Positions 36,627 through 45,932 of a stretch of 64,000 bases of DNA are shown here, piece after piece. The notes under the pieces are model-generated. The model had not been told where the DNA came from and ran no database searches. It saw only the letters and a program-made list of their open reading frames with translations. Where the stretch lies: assembly GCA_023433405.1 (NCBI GenBank), contig JAEZCT010000044.1, forward strand, positions 62,001 through 126,000. Reading direction: 5' to 3'. The stretch comes from Bacillota bacterium. GTDB lineage: Bacteria; Bacillota; Clostridia; Oscillospirales; Ruminococcaceae. The translations under genes were made by a program, and so were the position numbers. The first letter of the stretch is position 1, and the number at the start of each line of letters is the position of its first letter.

Positions 36627-37526
36627 CTATCCTTTCACACCGCCAATCGTCAAGCCCGCGACAAAGTGCTTTTGCAAAAACGGGTAAACCAAGAGAATTG
36701 GCATAGCGGTTACAATGGTTACTGCGGCTCGAATAGACATAGGGGTGGTAGATGCAATGGAGGCGGAACTGCTGATGGATACGCCGCCTTGTGACGTCTG
36801 CCCCGCATTGAGCGCCGCGTTTAATAGCTTCATCAGCTCATACTGGAGGGTGGAGAGGTTTTGCTTAGAGGAGTTATAGAGGAAGGTGGTAAACCAATCG
36901 TTCCAGGAGCCTACCGCTACAAACAGGGCAATGGTAGCGAGAACGGGCTTGCACAAGGGGAAAATAATTTGCCAGAATACACGAAAATCTCCCGCGCCGT
37001 CAATTTTAGCCGACTCCACAAGGCTTTCGGGCAGCGATTGCATATAGGTTCTCACCACAATGATATTAAAGGCGCTGATCATTGCGGGTACGATATACAC
37101 CGCATAGGTATTGTTTAAGCTAAGGTTGCGTATCAGCATGTAGTTTGGAATAAGCCCCGCGTTAAAATACATGGTAACGACAAAAACAATCGTCATCGTT
37201 TTACGCAGAATAAAGTTTTTGCGCGTCAGCACATAGGCCACCATGGAGGTGGTTATTAGGTTAATTAGTACTGTCAGAACAGTTTTTGTCACGCTGTTGA
37301 CAAAGGCTATGTAAATGGCCTCGGTATTAAAGACTACCCGGTAATTTTGCAAACTGAATTTGCGCGGCAGCAGGTATATGCCTCCCTTAACAGTATCATA
37401 CCCGTCGTTAAACGAAATTGCAATGGTGTTAAGGAAGGGATAAAGGCAGATAACCATAAGCAAAATCAAAAGCGTGGAGTTTATGGTGTGAAAAACGATG
37501 CTTTCAAGACTGTGTTGTTTTCTCAT
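36627..37526 (-). CDS. CUT1 sugar ABC transporter permease, LplC type (third importer)
   Basis: 299 aa, six membrane segments. Coupling loop ESAKIDGAGDFRVFWQIIFP. C-terminus QKHFVAGLTIGGVKG. An insertion rich in Ser/Gly/Ala (residues ~235-260, GQTSQGGVSISSSASIAST) lies before the last helix. Ribosome site AGGAGGGG. Gap of 10 bp to the LplB-type gene and 4 bp to GH10. Likely xylo-oligosaccharide importer, inferred from GH10. Confidence 0.92.
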   Translation of the reverse strand: MRKQHSLESIVFHTINSTLLILLMVICLYPFLNTIAISFNDGYDTVKGGIYLLPRKFSLQNYRVVFNTEAIYIAFVNSVTKTVLTVLINLITTSMVAYVLTRKNFILRKTMTIVFVVTMYFNAGLIPNYMLIRNLSLNNTYAVYIVPAMISAFNIIVVRTYMQSLPESLVESAKIDGAGDFRVFWQIIFPLCKPVLATIALFVAVGSWNDWFTTFLYNSSKQNLSTLQYELMKLLNAALNAGQTSQGGVSISSSASIASTTPMSIRAAVTIVTAMPILLVYPFLQKHFVAGLTIGGVKG

Positions 37527-37536
37527 GTTTCCCCTC

Positions 37537-38511
37537 CTAAACTAGCTTATCTTCGCCCAGACGGCCGGAGATGTAGTTGGCTGCGCTGAGCAATACGATG
37601 CTGACAAAGGTTTTAAAGATACCCGCCGCAGTAGCGAGCGAGAAGTTCGCGAGCTGAATACCGTACTTTAAGACAAAAATATCAATGGTTTCGGAATACT
37701 CCACTACCAGCCCGTTGCCAAGGAAGTACTGAATCTCAAACCCCGCCTCTAAAATATTGCCGATACTCATAATTAAAAGAATAATTATGGTAGGCTTAAT
37801 ACCCGGCAGGGTGATATACCACATCTTTTGGTATCGGTTCGCGCCATCCATATCGGCGGCCTCGTAAAGCGACGGGTCAATTGCCGTCATGGCGGCCAGA
37901 TAGATAATGCTGTTCCAGCCCACCCCTTTCCAAAGGTGTGAGCCCGCAACAATCCCCCAGAAGTATTCCGGCGTGCCTAAAAACAAAACGGGTTTATCGA
38001 TTACGCGCAAGAACATCAGCGTTTCATTAATGATTCCATTTTCCGTGGAAAGGGCGTTGGAAACCAGCCCTGCTACGATAACCCAGGACAAAAAGTGAGG
38101 AAGATAGGATACGTTTTGAACAATGCGCTTAAAAAAGATAAAACGCCGTATCTCATTAAGCATAAGCGCAAGCGCAATGGCGCAAAAATAGCCCAGCACC
38201 AGGTTAATTACACTCATGGCAAGAGTGTTGCGAATGTCTCTTACAAAATTCTCGTTTTGGAACAAGAATATAAAGTGCTTTAAGCCAACCCATTTCTGTT
38301 CCCAGAAATCTCTGCCCGGCTTAAAGTCCTGAAACGCCATAGACCATCCCGTAATTGGAAAATAGGAAAAAACAATCTTGTAAAGCATTAGCGGTACGCT
38401 CATTAAAAGCAGCTCTCGCTGCTCAATAACTCTTGCGAGCATACTTTTTCTTCGTGGGGCGTAAACGTTCCCCGAAAGGCCTTTTCTTCGTTCGGCAACA
38501 GCGTTCCCCAT
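37537..38511 (-). CDS. CUT1 sugar ABC transporter permease, LplB type (third importer)
   Basis: 324 aa. N-terminal cytoplasmic tail is basic (APRRKSMLARVIEQRE). Coupling loop EAADMDGANRYQKMWYITLP. ATG 38511 (MGNAVAER) is taken, 8 nt after AGGGGG; a TTG at 38547 would be the longer choice. It is 264 bp downstream of the binding-protein gene, with two terminator-like hairpins in between. Confidence 0.9.
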   Translation of the reverse strand: MGNAVAERRKGLSGNVYAPRRKSMLARVIEQRELLLMSVPLMLYKIVFSYFPITGWSMAFQDFKPGRDFWEQKWVGLKHFIFLFQNENFVRDIRNTLAMSVINLVLGYFCAIALALMLNEIRRFIFFKRIVQNVSYLPHFLSWVIVAGLVSNALSTENGIINETLMFLRVIDKPVLFLGTPEYFWGIVAGSHLWKGVGWNSIIYLAAMTAIDPSLYEAADMDGANRYQKMWYITLPGIKPTIIILLIMSIGNILEAGFEIQYFLGNGLVVEYSETIDIFVLKYGIQLANFSLATAAGIFKTFVSIVLLSAANYISGRLGEDKLV

Positions 38512-38638
38512 AGAATCAACCCCCTGTATTGGTGATAAATTATCCAAAAAAGAGCAGGGGGGACAACTTGCCTCATATACCCTGCTTCGCTGCCCTTTTC
38601 ACCGGATAATTGTGATATTTCATGAATGTGGGAGGTGA

Positions 38639-38685
38639 AAAACGCCCAGCGCATCGTTAGCCGTCGCTTTCATGCGCGGCGTTTT
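38639..38685 (-). terminator. Second intra-operon hairpin before LplB-type gene
   Basis: On the minus strand AAAACGCC pairs with GGCGTTTT, with an inner GCGCAT/ATGCGC stem, followed by TTTTT. Probably reduces read-through into the permease genes. Confidence 0.6.
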
Positions 38686-38731
38686 ATCATCGGCCCTGTA
38701 AAATTGGTTCATGGTTTTAGAATAGAGCAAA

Positions 38732-38759
38732 GAAGGGGACGGCTTGCGCCGACCCCTTC
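38732..38759 (-). terminator. Intra-operon terminator after binding-protein gene
   Basis: GAAGGGGACGGC and GCCGACCCCTTC, 11 of 12 bp paired, loop TTGC, then a short T run on the minus strand. About 15 bp past the binding-protein stop. Typical way to keep binding protein above permease level. Confidence 0.65.
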
Positions 38760-38775
38760 CAGCTGTGCGGGTAGG

Positions 38776-40485
38776 TTAGCCCCAATTCTCCATGCGCCAC
38801 TTAATCTCTTTGTTAATTACTTCGAGATAAGCCTTATAGTTGGTTTGCTCAATCTTACCAACATACTCGGTCCAGACTGCATCGAAATCGGCGGGGTTGC
38901 CGAGGATGGCCTTGGGCAGATACTGCAGTGCAAGGTCTCTCAGCTGCGTATCGGCCATCTGTGCGTCGGAGCCGTCCACCAGCGGAATGTTCCAGGCGGG
39001 GTAATAGGGTGGGTTCTCCGGGGGCTGATTGAGGAACTGCACCCAGGTCTGTTTGCCGTAGCCTTCCAGAAGCTTTTTGTCATAATCCTTTAAGGTGGCA
39101 AAGAATTCCTCGGGCTGACCGTCTGTGTCGTAGTTGTTGCCGTTTGAGTACTGTCCCTGTTTCTTGGGCATCATATCCCAAAACGCCTCATACTTGTTTT
39201 TGGTCTTCCAAACCGGGTCATCCTGCTCAGTGCGCATCTCGGGGGTGCGGTAGTAGCGACCCTGCTCGTTTACCAGGTAGTCTTCTCCCTCTACGCCCCA
39301 GCTAAAGAGAATCTGCCAGTCCTCTTCCAGAATGGTATTGAGGAAGGCGACCGCCTTATCGGGCTCCTTGCAGTTGACGCTTACGCTGTAGCCCTGGTTG
39401 ATGTTCATAACATCGCGGTCACGGTAGTAGGGCTCGTAGCCGTCGTAAACAGGCATAACAGGAATCCACTGGCGCTCATAGCGGCCCTCGGCGGTCAACG
39501 CGTCGTAAGCGTTTCCGAAGTTCCAGCGCTGGTCAAACATGCCAAGCACACGTCCACTGGCGAGCTTCGCGAGGTATTGGTCATAGTTTTGCGTAAAGGT
39601 TTCGGGGTCTACCAGCTTTTTCTGGTTCATATCGTTAAGTGTCTTATAGTAGGTCTTTGCAAAATCCTTGTTGGCGAAGATATCCGCTTCGTGGGTTTCA
39701 AAGTCAACCACCACGCCGCCGTCGTTGGGATGCCCTACCAGGTGCTGGGGCGCGTTGGTCAGGCAGAATTCTTTACCTGGCGCCGCGCAAATTTCAAAGC
39801 CGATGGTGGGCTGTCCGTCAATGGTGGGGTATTTTGCTTTATACTGTTCAATAAGACTAAAATAGGTTTCAAGGTCATTAATTTCGGGATACCCGAACTC
39901 CTCCACCACCGCCTTCTGAATCCAGAACGCAGGTCCCCAATGGGTTCCGGCGGAGATTTCTCCGTAATAACGGTTATAGTTGGGCAGAACATAGATCTTG
40001 CCGTCAGCGGGGTACGAAAGCCTGCTTAGGAACGGCTCCACATGGGTTAAAATGTTTCCCGCAAGGCTTGGGGTTAAGTAATCGTTAAAGGGAATCACCG
40101 CGCCGGCCTCAATAAAGCGGGCGTTCTGGCTGGAGTTACCGATAATGTCCGGGTACTCGCCGCCGGCAATCATGACGCCAATCTTTTCATCAAAGTTGCT
40201 GGAGATGATGTCAAGCTCCAGGGTGACACCAAGCTCATCCTTTAATCTCTTGGCCAGCTTATTGTCCGAAGAGGGGGCGGGCTTTGCTGTCGGAACAAAA
40301 ACCGTAAAATGGGTGGGATTCTCTGGGCTGAGAACGGGCAGGGTTCTGCCATCATCGGCGGACGCCGTAGGCAGCTCCTCAGCAACCACACGCGAGCTTT
40401 CCTGTGCCGGGGCGGGGGTGCCGCAAGCCGCAAAGGTAGCAATCATAACAATTGCCAGCAATGCGCATACGAGTTTCATTTTCAT
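38776..40485 (-). CDS. Sugar-binding lipoprotein of ABC importer (third system)
   Basis: 569 aa. Signal peptide with lipobox FAAC, Cys21. An acidic/Ser linker follows, then a large solute-binding fold (~60-569), longer than the two other binding proteins. ATG 40485 lies 12 nt after AAGGAG; a TTG three codons upstream is less likely. First gene of the operon to GH10, divergent from the regulator-kinase genes at 40685, which probably control it. Ligand likely xylo-oligosaccharide, inferred from context. Confidence 0.92.
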   Translation of the reverse strand: MKMKLVCALLAIVMIATFAACGTPAPAQESSRVVAEELPTASADDGRTLPVLSPENPTHFTVFVPTAKPAPSSDNKLAKRLKDELGVTLELDIISSNFDEKIGVMIAGGEYPDIIGNSSQNARFIEAGAVIPFNDYLTPSLAGNILTHVEPFLSRLSYPADGKIYVLPNYNRYYGEISAGTHWGPAFWIQKAVVEEFGYPEINDLETYFSLIEQYKAKYPTIDGQPTIGFEICAAPGKEFCLTNAPQHLVGHPNDGGVVVDFETHEADIFANKDFAKTYYKTLNDMNQKKLVDPETFTQNYDQYLAKLASGRVLGMFDQRWNFGNAYDALTAEGRYERQWIPVMPVYDGYEPYYRDRDVMNINQGYSVSVNCKEPDKAVAFLNTILEEDWQILFSWGVEGEDYLVNEQGRYYRTPEMRTEQDDPVWKTKNKYEAFWDMMPKKQGQYSNGNNYDTDGQPEEFFATLKDYDKKLLEGYGKQTWVQFLNQPPENPPYYPAWNIPLVDGSDAQMADTQLRDLALQYLPKAILGNPADFDAVWTEYVGKIEQTNYKAYLEVINKEIKWRMENWG

Positions 40486-40684
40486 AGAACACAAGCACTC
40501 CTTCTTCTAATCTTACAAAAACGTTATGGACTATCAACACATTTTTGTGTATAATTAGTATAATGTGAATTAACTATGAAGAACATTAACAAATTACTGG
40601 TGAATGTAGGACAAAATATGAATGTGTACGCAAACTATTGAAGGCTGCGGCATTTTTTTGTATATTACCATAGTAGGGGGGCGG

Positions 40685-42226
40685 ATGTGGTTGCTTCGCA
40701 TCGTAATGATAGACGACGAGCCGTCGGTGCTCGAAGGCTTGAGATTGATGGTGCCTTGGGAGGAGCTGGGGCTTGAGCTGTGCGGTGAAGCGACGGACGG
40801 CATGGAAGGGCTTGCACTCATCGAAGCGATCAGCCCGGACATTGTAGTAACCGATATCCGTATGCCAAGGCTTGACGGACTAAAGCTGTGCGAGCGGTTT
40901 GCCGGCCTTCGATCCGCGCCCAAGTTTATTATAATAAGCGGCTACAGCGATTTTGAGTATGCGCGCTCCGCCATACGGTATGGCGTTAAAAACTACCTGC
41001 TCAAACCTCTGGACGCATCAGAATTGAAGGAGGCATTCTCCGACATCGCGCTGGAAATACAAGATGACAAGCTGAGAGCGTCCGAAACGCTTGAACTTGC
41101 CCGTTATATCGTTAGCTACTACACGAGCCGTGCCATCAAAAACACTGCGTCGCAAAAGCTATTCCATAAGCTGACGTTTATACTGGGACTAATGCCGGAA
41201 ATTAGGTATCGTCTTGTTTTGGTCATGGTGAAGGATTTTTTTAGGGACTTTCAGCAAACGGAGCCTGCCGCGGTGCTGCAAGGCATTACCGATGCCCTCT
41301 GCCTAAAGCAGGCGGAGCTTACCTATTATCGGGGACTTGGGGTTTTCTTTGCGGTGGTACGCGAGGACTCAGGCGTCTATCACCACCTTTCGGCGGCATG
41401 TGAGGCGCTGCGCGGGACGCTTTCGGTTCCCACTGTACAATTTATCAGCAGCCCCGGCAGTGGGATTCTTCAGCTTGCGGAGCTGCACCGTCAGGTTGCG
41501 CTGCTAAGGCTGTGGTATTACTACGGCAGCCAAAACCCTTTGCAGAGCTACGAAAAAACGCCGGAGCCCGTGACATTTGACGAGGGTTTTTGGCTTGAGC
41601 TCCCCTATGAGGCGCTAGAGCAGAGCGTGGCGAAGGGCTTGACGGAGGAAACGCGGTGCTTGGTGGAGCAGTTTTATCAAATCCTGCAAAAAGCCCGTCC
41701 TTCCCCGCGGCTGTTGAGCTTATACCAGCGCAGGCTGGCTCATTTGGCCGAGGATTTATCCTGTTTCTATAACATCAATATCCGAGAGCCGTTATATGAA
41801 TATGTTACAGGGATAGAGGATGGAAACCTGAGGATTTGCAGGCAGGAGGCGGAGAAGATTTTTCTCAGGCTGTGCGGCTTAAGCAAGGACCCCTTCTCAG
41901 CGTCTCACGGCGACCTTGCGGAGAATCTCCTTAATTACATGCGCGAAAACTACAGGGACGACCTTTCCCTTCAGGTGCTGGCGGAGGCGTTCTCGCTTTC
42001 GCCGCTTGTCGTGAGTAAAACGATACGAAAGCATACCGGGCAAAAATTTAACGACGTTGTCAACGAAATTAAAATAGAAAACGCCAAACGGCTCATCGCC
42101 TCGTCTGATACCAAGCTGTCGGATGTTGCGGCGGAGGTCGGCTATCGGGATATCGCTTATTTCTCCAATAAGTTCAGACAGCTCACCGGTATGCTGCCCT
42201 CTGAATACAAATGTCTTTTCACCTGA
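40685..42226 (+). CDS. Response regulator with AraC-type output (YesN-like), first of two
   Basis: 513 aa. Receiver domain residues 1-120: acidic pocket in MIDDEPS, phospho-acceptor D57 in VTDIRMP, conserved Lys in YLLKPL. A middle region (~135-400) of unknown fold. The C-terminal AraC double helix-turn-helix (SPLVVSKTIRKHTGQ; YRDIAYFSNKFRQLTG). ATG 40685 lies just after GGGGGGCGG. 10 bp before the kinase gene. Divergent from the GH10 importer operon, its likely target. Confidence 0.93.
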   Translation: MWLLRIVMIDDEPSVLEGLRLMVPWEELGLELCGEATDGMEGLALIEAISPDIVVTDIRMPRLDGLKLCERFAGLRSAPKFIIISGYSDFEYARSAIRYGVKNYLLKPLDASELKEAFSDIALEIQDDKLRASETLELARYIVSYYTSRAIKNTASQKLFHKLTFILGLMPEIRYRLVLVMVKDFFRDFQQTEPAAVLQGITDALCLKQAELTYYRGLGVFFAVVREDSGVYHHLSAACEALRGTLSVPTVQFISSPGSGILQLAELHRQVALLRLWYYYGSQNPLQSYEKTPEPVTFDEGFWLELPYEALEQSVAKGLTEETRCLVEQFYQILQKARPSPRLLSLYQRRLAHLAEDLSCFYNINIREPLYEYVTGIEDGNLRICRQEAEKIFLRLCGLSKDPFSASHGDLAENLLNYMRENYRDDLSLQVLAEAFSLSPLVVSKTIRKHTGQKFNDVVNEIKIENAKRLIASSDTKLSDVAAEVGYRDIAYFSNKFRQLTGMLPSEYKCLFT

Positions 42227-42236
42227 TTGGGGGACG

Positions 42237-44060
42237 ATGATGATGCGGTTGTTTTCTTGGTTTAACAACATCGGGATACGCAATAAGCTCATAATTGTAT
42301 ACATAAGCTGCGTGATGATTCCCACGCTGGTGGGCGGTTTTATTTGGATAACGGTAACGGGGCAGGAGATGGATGCCCGTGAGACACAGTCACTCGATAA
42401 TACCGCGGAGCGGGTGGTAACTAACTTCAGGCAGATTATTCAAAGCTCTGTGGACGTCACCAACCAGATCTCCACCGATATTACCCTCGCGCGTGACTTG
42501 GATAAGAGCTTTGACGATTTTTACAGCTATTACGAGTTTTTTTACCGAAGCCTGCGTTCTCGCTTTGATATGTACCTGCTTATTAACTCAAACTTCGCCA
42601 ATATTACAATGTTCACCTCTAACCCAAACCATTCCAACAGCAGCTATTTTCAATACCTCAGCAATGCGGTACGAGAAGACGCTTGGTATATTGACTATAC
42701 GACAGCCGGCAGCCATGTAAGGCTAACCCCCATGGAGGCATCGGCCTTTTTATCCACCCATTCCCGATATCTGCGCATAACCCAGAGGGTCAGACGCAGC
42801 ACAGAGCCCTTTATGCAGGAGCAGCTGGTGACCGTAGACCTCAAAATGGAGCGCATCCTGTCCGAAATCGCCTTGCAGGCCGGAGAAATGGAGATCTACG
42901 TCTTAAAGGACGATCAGGTTGTCTATATGACGCCAATCTCAAACCGGGCGGAAATCGGGGAGCAGGTCTCGTTATCCGACAAGAGCAATTTATACCGAAT
43001 AAAGAAGCCTTTGGGGGATAGCTCGTATTTTAAGGGCTGGAGTATCCTTGGCGTCTACGACCGCTCTCTTTTGGTTCGCCAGCGCTATGGCACGTTTATG
43101 TACATTATCGGCTGGACCACGCTGTTTGCCATTATCTCGGTGGTGATATTAACCCTTGTTCTCAATTCTGTAGTCGTAAGAATCACCCTGCTAGCAAACC
43201 ACATGAAGAAGATTACGCGTAAAAACTTTGCCCGCCTTGACTATTCCCAAACGGGAACGGATGAGGTTGGCTTGCTCATACGCTTTTTTAATAACATGAT
43301 TGGCGAGATTAACCGCCTGATAAACGACGTTTATAAGCTGGAGGTCAGGCAAAAGGCGATGGAGCTTGAGCATATCCGCGCGGAGCTGCAGTACCTGCAA
43401 AGTCAGGCTAACCCGCACTTTTTGTTTAACACCCTCAACGCCATTATGGTCGTTTGCGTCAAAAAGGGCTACACTGAGGTGGTGGAGGTAATACAAAGCC
43501 TTTCAAAGCTCCTGCGCAGGCTCTTGGATTCCGGCGATAAGCTGATTGCGCTCAAGGAGGAGTTTGACTTTATTGAAAAGTACCTGATGATTGAAAAGTT
43601 CCGGTTCGGCGAAAAATTTTACTATGAAATCATTCTCGACCCGGAGGTGGAGCAGACCACAATCCCCCGTATGCTCATACAGCCGCTGGTGGAAAACGCC
43701 TGCATTCACGGCCTTCAATTGGTAAGCGGCAGGCAGCGGGTGTTAAAGCTCTCAGCAAGCAAGCAGCCGGACGGGGCAATCAGGATACTTGTTGAGGATA
43801 ACGGCATAGGCGTGGAGGAAGGCGCGCTGGAGGCAATGCGGATGGCATTAAAAAACCCAAACGAATCCGAAGGAGTAAGGATGGGCATTGGGCTGCAAAA
43901 CGTGTACCGCAGAATAAAGCTCCACTACAGCGGCAGCGCCGCTTTAACACTCGATAGCCGCGTGGGTGAAGGCATGACGGTTACCATTCTTCTTCGCAAG
44001 GAAGCGGGCGAAAACGGGCAAGGAGGAGAGAAAGATGCTGTACCGGCTATACATCGTTGA
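42237..44060 (+). CDS. Sensor histidine kinase, YesM-like
   Basis: 607 aa. Two membrane segments (about residues 15-35 and 285-310) flank a ~250-residue extracellular sensor. A HAMP region and the His_kinase domain follow, with the phospho-acceptor H394 in NPHFLFNTL. ATP-binding motifs are VEDNGIGVE and GIGLQNVYRR. Three consecutive ATGs (42237, 42240, 42243) follow GGGGGA; the exact one is uncertain. It sits between two AraC-type response regulators and overlaps the second by 26 bp. Probably senses an extracellular oligosaccharide or the binding protein. Confidence 0.94.
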   Translation: MMMRLFSWFNNIGIRNKLIIVYISCVMIPTLVGGFIWITVTGQEMDARETQSLDNTAERVVTNFRQIIQSSVDVTNQISTDITLARDLDKSFDDFYSYYEFFYRSLRSRFDMYLLINSNFANITMFTSNPNHSNSSYFQYLSNAVREDAWYIDYTTAGSHVRLTPMEASAFLSTHSRYLRITQRVRRSTEPFMQEQLVTVDLKMERILSEIALQAGEMEIYVLKDDQVVYMTPISNRAEIGEQVSLSDKSNLYRIKKPLGDSSYFKGWSILGVYDRSLLVRQRYGTFMYIIGWTTLFAIISVVILTLVLNSVVVRITLLANHMKKITRKNFARLDYSQTGTDEVGLLIRFFNNMIGEINRLINDVYKLEVRQKAMELEHIRAELQYLQSQANPHFLFNTLNAIMVVCVKKGYTEVVEVIQSLSKLLRRLLDSGDKLIALKEEFDFIEKYLMIEKFRFGEKFYYEIILDPEVEQTTIPRMLIQPLVENACIHGLQLVSGRQRVLKLSASKQPDGAIRILVEDNGIGVEEGALEAMRMALKNPNESEGVRMGIGLQNVYRRIKLHYSGSAALTLDSRVGEGMTVTILLRKEAGENGQGGEKDAVPAIHR

Positions 44061-45114
44061 CGACGAGCCCTCCGTTATTGAGGGGTTAAGCCTATTGATG
44101 GACTGGCAGAGCGCGGGCTTCACAATCTGCGGCAGTTCGGATAACGGGGATAAGGCCTGGGAGGATATCCGGCGGTACCGGCCGCATGTGGTGATTACGG
44201 ATATTCGTATGCCGAGTATGGATGGGCTGTCGTTAATCGAAAGGGCCCGCGGCGTGGGGTGCGATGTGCGCTTTGTGATATTGAGCGGATACGGCACCTT
44301 CGACTACGCTCAAAAGGCTCTGCACAGCAAGGTCAAGCATTTTTTACTCAAGCCCCTCAATCATCAGGAGATCGAGGAGGTTTTTGAAGAGTTAAGGATG
44401 GAGTTGGATGCCACAAGCCACAAGGACGGTTTATACGGCGGTGCCGCGACGGAGGAGACGGTTTGTCAGGAGGTGGTGCGTGCGCTGGAGCTTTTGGACA
44501 CCCTGGCGCTGCGAAACACCGTGGACCTTATCTACCCGCAGGAATACTCCGAGCTCGACCAGCGTTTCTCTCCTCACTGCTGCTGCTTTAAGTTGCGGGG
44601 GCAGATTGACAAGGTATTGTCAGAGACCTTTTCCCTGCTGGAAGCAAGGGGGATTGCAGCAGACAATTTTCTTGCAAAGATTGAGCCTGAATGGTATCCG
44701 AGCAAGCAGCTGCTCACCGATTTTTTGCTGGAGGCGATAGCGCAGCTTTCCGCCGAACGCAAAAAAGAGGCGCGCCCGCATCTTTATGAGGTGCGCGACT
44801 ATATTCTCGCCCATCTTGCGGAGGATATCACGGTTAAGTCCTTATCCGAGCTGTTTTTTCTTGACTCGAACTATCTGGGCAACGCGTTTCAAAAGCAGTT
44901 TGAGCGGAGCATCAAGGATTTTATCAACTACCAACGGATTCAAAACGCGCTTGAGCTCATGGAGCGCACGGGGCAAACAGTCTATGAGATAGCGTTCGCT
45001 TGCGGGTATAATAATTACAACCACTTTTACAAGATGTTTGAACGCTTTACCGGCGTCACCCCCAGCCAATTTAAAAGAACGCAGGTGCCGGTGGCGGAGC
45101 AGCAATATCAATAA
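44035..45114 (+). CDS. Response regulator with AraC-type output (YesN-like), second
   Basis: 359 aa. Receiver with IVDDEPS, phospho-acceptor D56 in ITDIRMPSMDG, and FLLKPL. A shorter middle region (~120-245) than in the first regulator. AraC output domain (SNYLGNAFQKQFERS-type; NNYNHFYKMFERFTG). GGAGGAGAGAAAG precedes ATG 44035, and the gene overlaps the kinase by 26 bp, so the two are translationally coupled. Confidence 0.93.
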   Translation: MLYRLYIVDDEPSVIEGLSLLMDWQSAGFTICGSSDNGDKAWEDIRRYRPHVVITDIRMPSMDGLSLIERARGVGCDVRFVILSGYGTFDYAQKALHSKVKHFLLKPLNHQEIEEVFEELRMELDATSHKDGLYGGAATEETVCQEVVRALELLDTLALRNTVDLIYPQEYSELDQRFSPHCCCFKLRGQIDKVLSETFSLLEARGIAADNFLAKIEPEWYPSKQLLTDFLLEAIAQLSAERKKEARPHLYEVRDYILAHLAEDITVKSLSELFFLDSNYLGNAFQKQFERSIKDFINYQRIQNALELMERTGQTVYEIAFACGYNNYNHFYKMFERFTGVTPSQFKRTQVPVAEQQYQ

Positions 45115-45119
45115 TTAAG

Positions 45120-45167
45120 AACCAAGTGAAAAACTCCTAATTTACGGGTTTTTTACTTGGTTTTTTT
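45120..45167 (+). terminator. Terminator after kinase operon, resembling the repeat core
   Basis: AACCAAGTGAAAAAC (45120-45134) pairs with GTTTTTTACTTGGTT (45148-45162), then a T tract. The core AAGTGAAAA..TAATTTA.GGGTTTT resembles the centre of the palindromic element, so it may be a decayed copy now used as terminator. Confidence 0.75.
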
Positions 45168-45231
45168 ATGGTAAATCACCATTATTATTATTTCACAGCT
45201 GTTACTCGATACTGCGATGACCCGGCACCCA

Positions 45232-45303
45232 ATCTTTACAATGTTAAGATAATGATATTGACAGCGTAAAGATAGCGTGCTACAATATTTACAGTGTTAA
45301 GAT
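45232..45303 (+). promoter_or_regulatory. TetR promoter flanked by two palindromic operators
   Basis: TTGACA (45258-45263), 17-nt spacer, TACAAT (45281-45286). ATCTTTACAATGTTAAGAT (45232-45250) is a 19-bp near-perfect palindrome. A second copy, ATATTTACAGTGTTAAGAT (45285-45303), overlaps the -10 and start point. A weaker related sequence spans the -35. Likely autoregulatory sites of the TetR at 45324. Confidence 0.75.
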
Positions 45304-45323
45304 CAAGGGAGGGAGTGTAAGGA

Positions 45324-45914
45324 TTGAGCGAAAAAACATATCATCACGGCAACCTGCGCAATGAGCTGATTGAGGCGGGAATCACGCTGATTAACGAAAA
45401 CGGGCTGGAAGGGTTCTCCCTGCGTAAGGTGGCCGCAAAATGTGAGGTCAGTCACGCGGCGCCCTACAGTCACTTTAAGGATATTGACGCGCTGGTAGAT
45501 GCAATGGGCGAACATGTGACACAAAAGTTTATGGATAAGCTGCACAGTGCCATTGCACACGCGCCCAACAGCCGCACGGCAATTACCCTGCTTGGCAAGG
45601 CGTACATCGAGTTTTTTGAAGAAAACCCGCTGTACTTTCAGTTTTTGTTTTACTATTCCCGCGTTACCATTGATCTGGACCAGGAAGGCCCGGACGATTA
45701 CCCTCCCTTTGCACTGTTTCGCACTACGGTTTATGATGAGTTCCGTCAACAGGGGCTGCCCGAAGAGGAATATTGCCCACGCCTAATCTTTTTATGGTCC
45801 TGCGTTCACGGCATTGCCTCCATGCTATCCAACAGCGGCATCCGCTATTCCGGCGACTGGCAGTCCATTTTTACAAGCGGCATAAAGGGTCTTCAGCCTT
45901 TAAAACGAGAATGA
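45324..45914 (+). CDS. TetR family regulator (WHG-domain type)
   Basis: 196 aa. DNA-binding domain YHHGNLRNELIEAGITLINE, then FSLRKVAAKCEVSHAAPYSHF. The C-terminal part has the layout of the TetR_C WHG domain (LIFLWSCVHGIASML). Start is TTG 45324, preceded by GGAGGGAG and AAGGA; no ATG fits. 18 bp before a flavoprotein gene, so it probably regulates its own operon, perhaps in response to electrophiles or redox compounds. Confidence 0.9.
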   Translation: MSEKTYHHGNLRNELIEAGITLINENGLEGFSLRKVAAKCEVSHAAPYSHFKDIDALVDAMGEHVTQKFMDKLHSAIAHAPNSRTAITLLGKAYIEFFEENPLYFQFLFYYSRVTIDLDQEGPDDYPPFALFRTTVYDEFRQQGLPEEEYCPRLIFLWSCVHGIASMLSNSGIRYSGDWQSIFTSGIKGLQPLKRE

Positions 45915-45932
45915 GAAAGGATCACATTTTCC

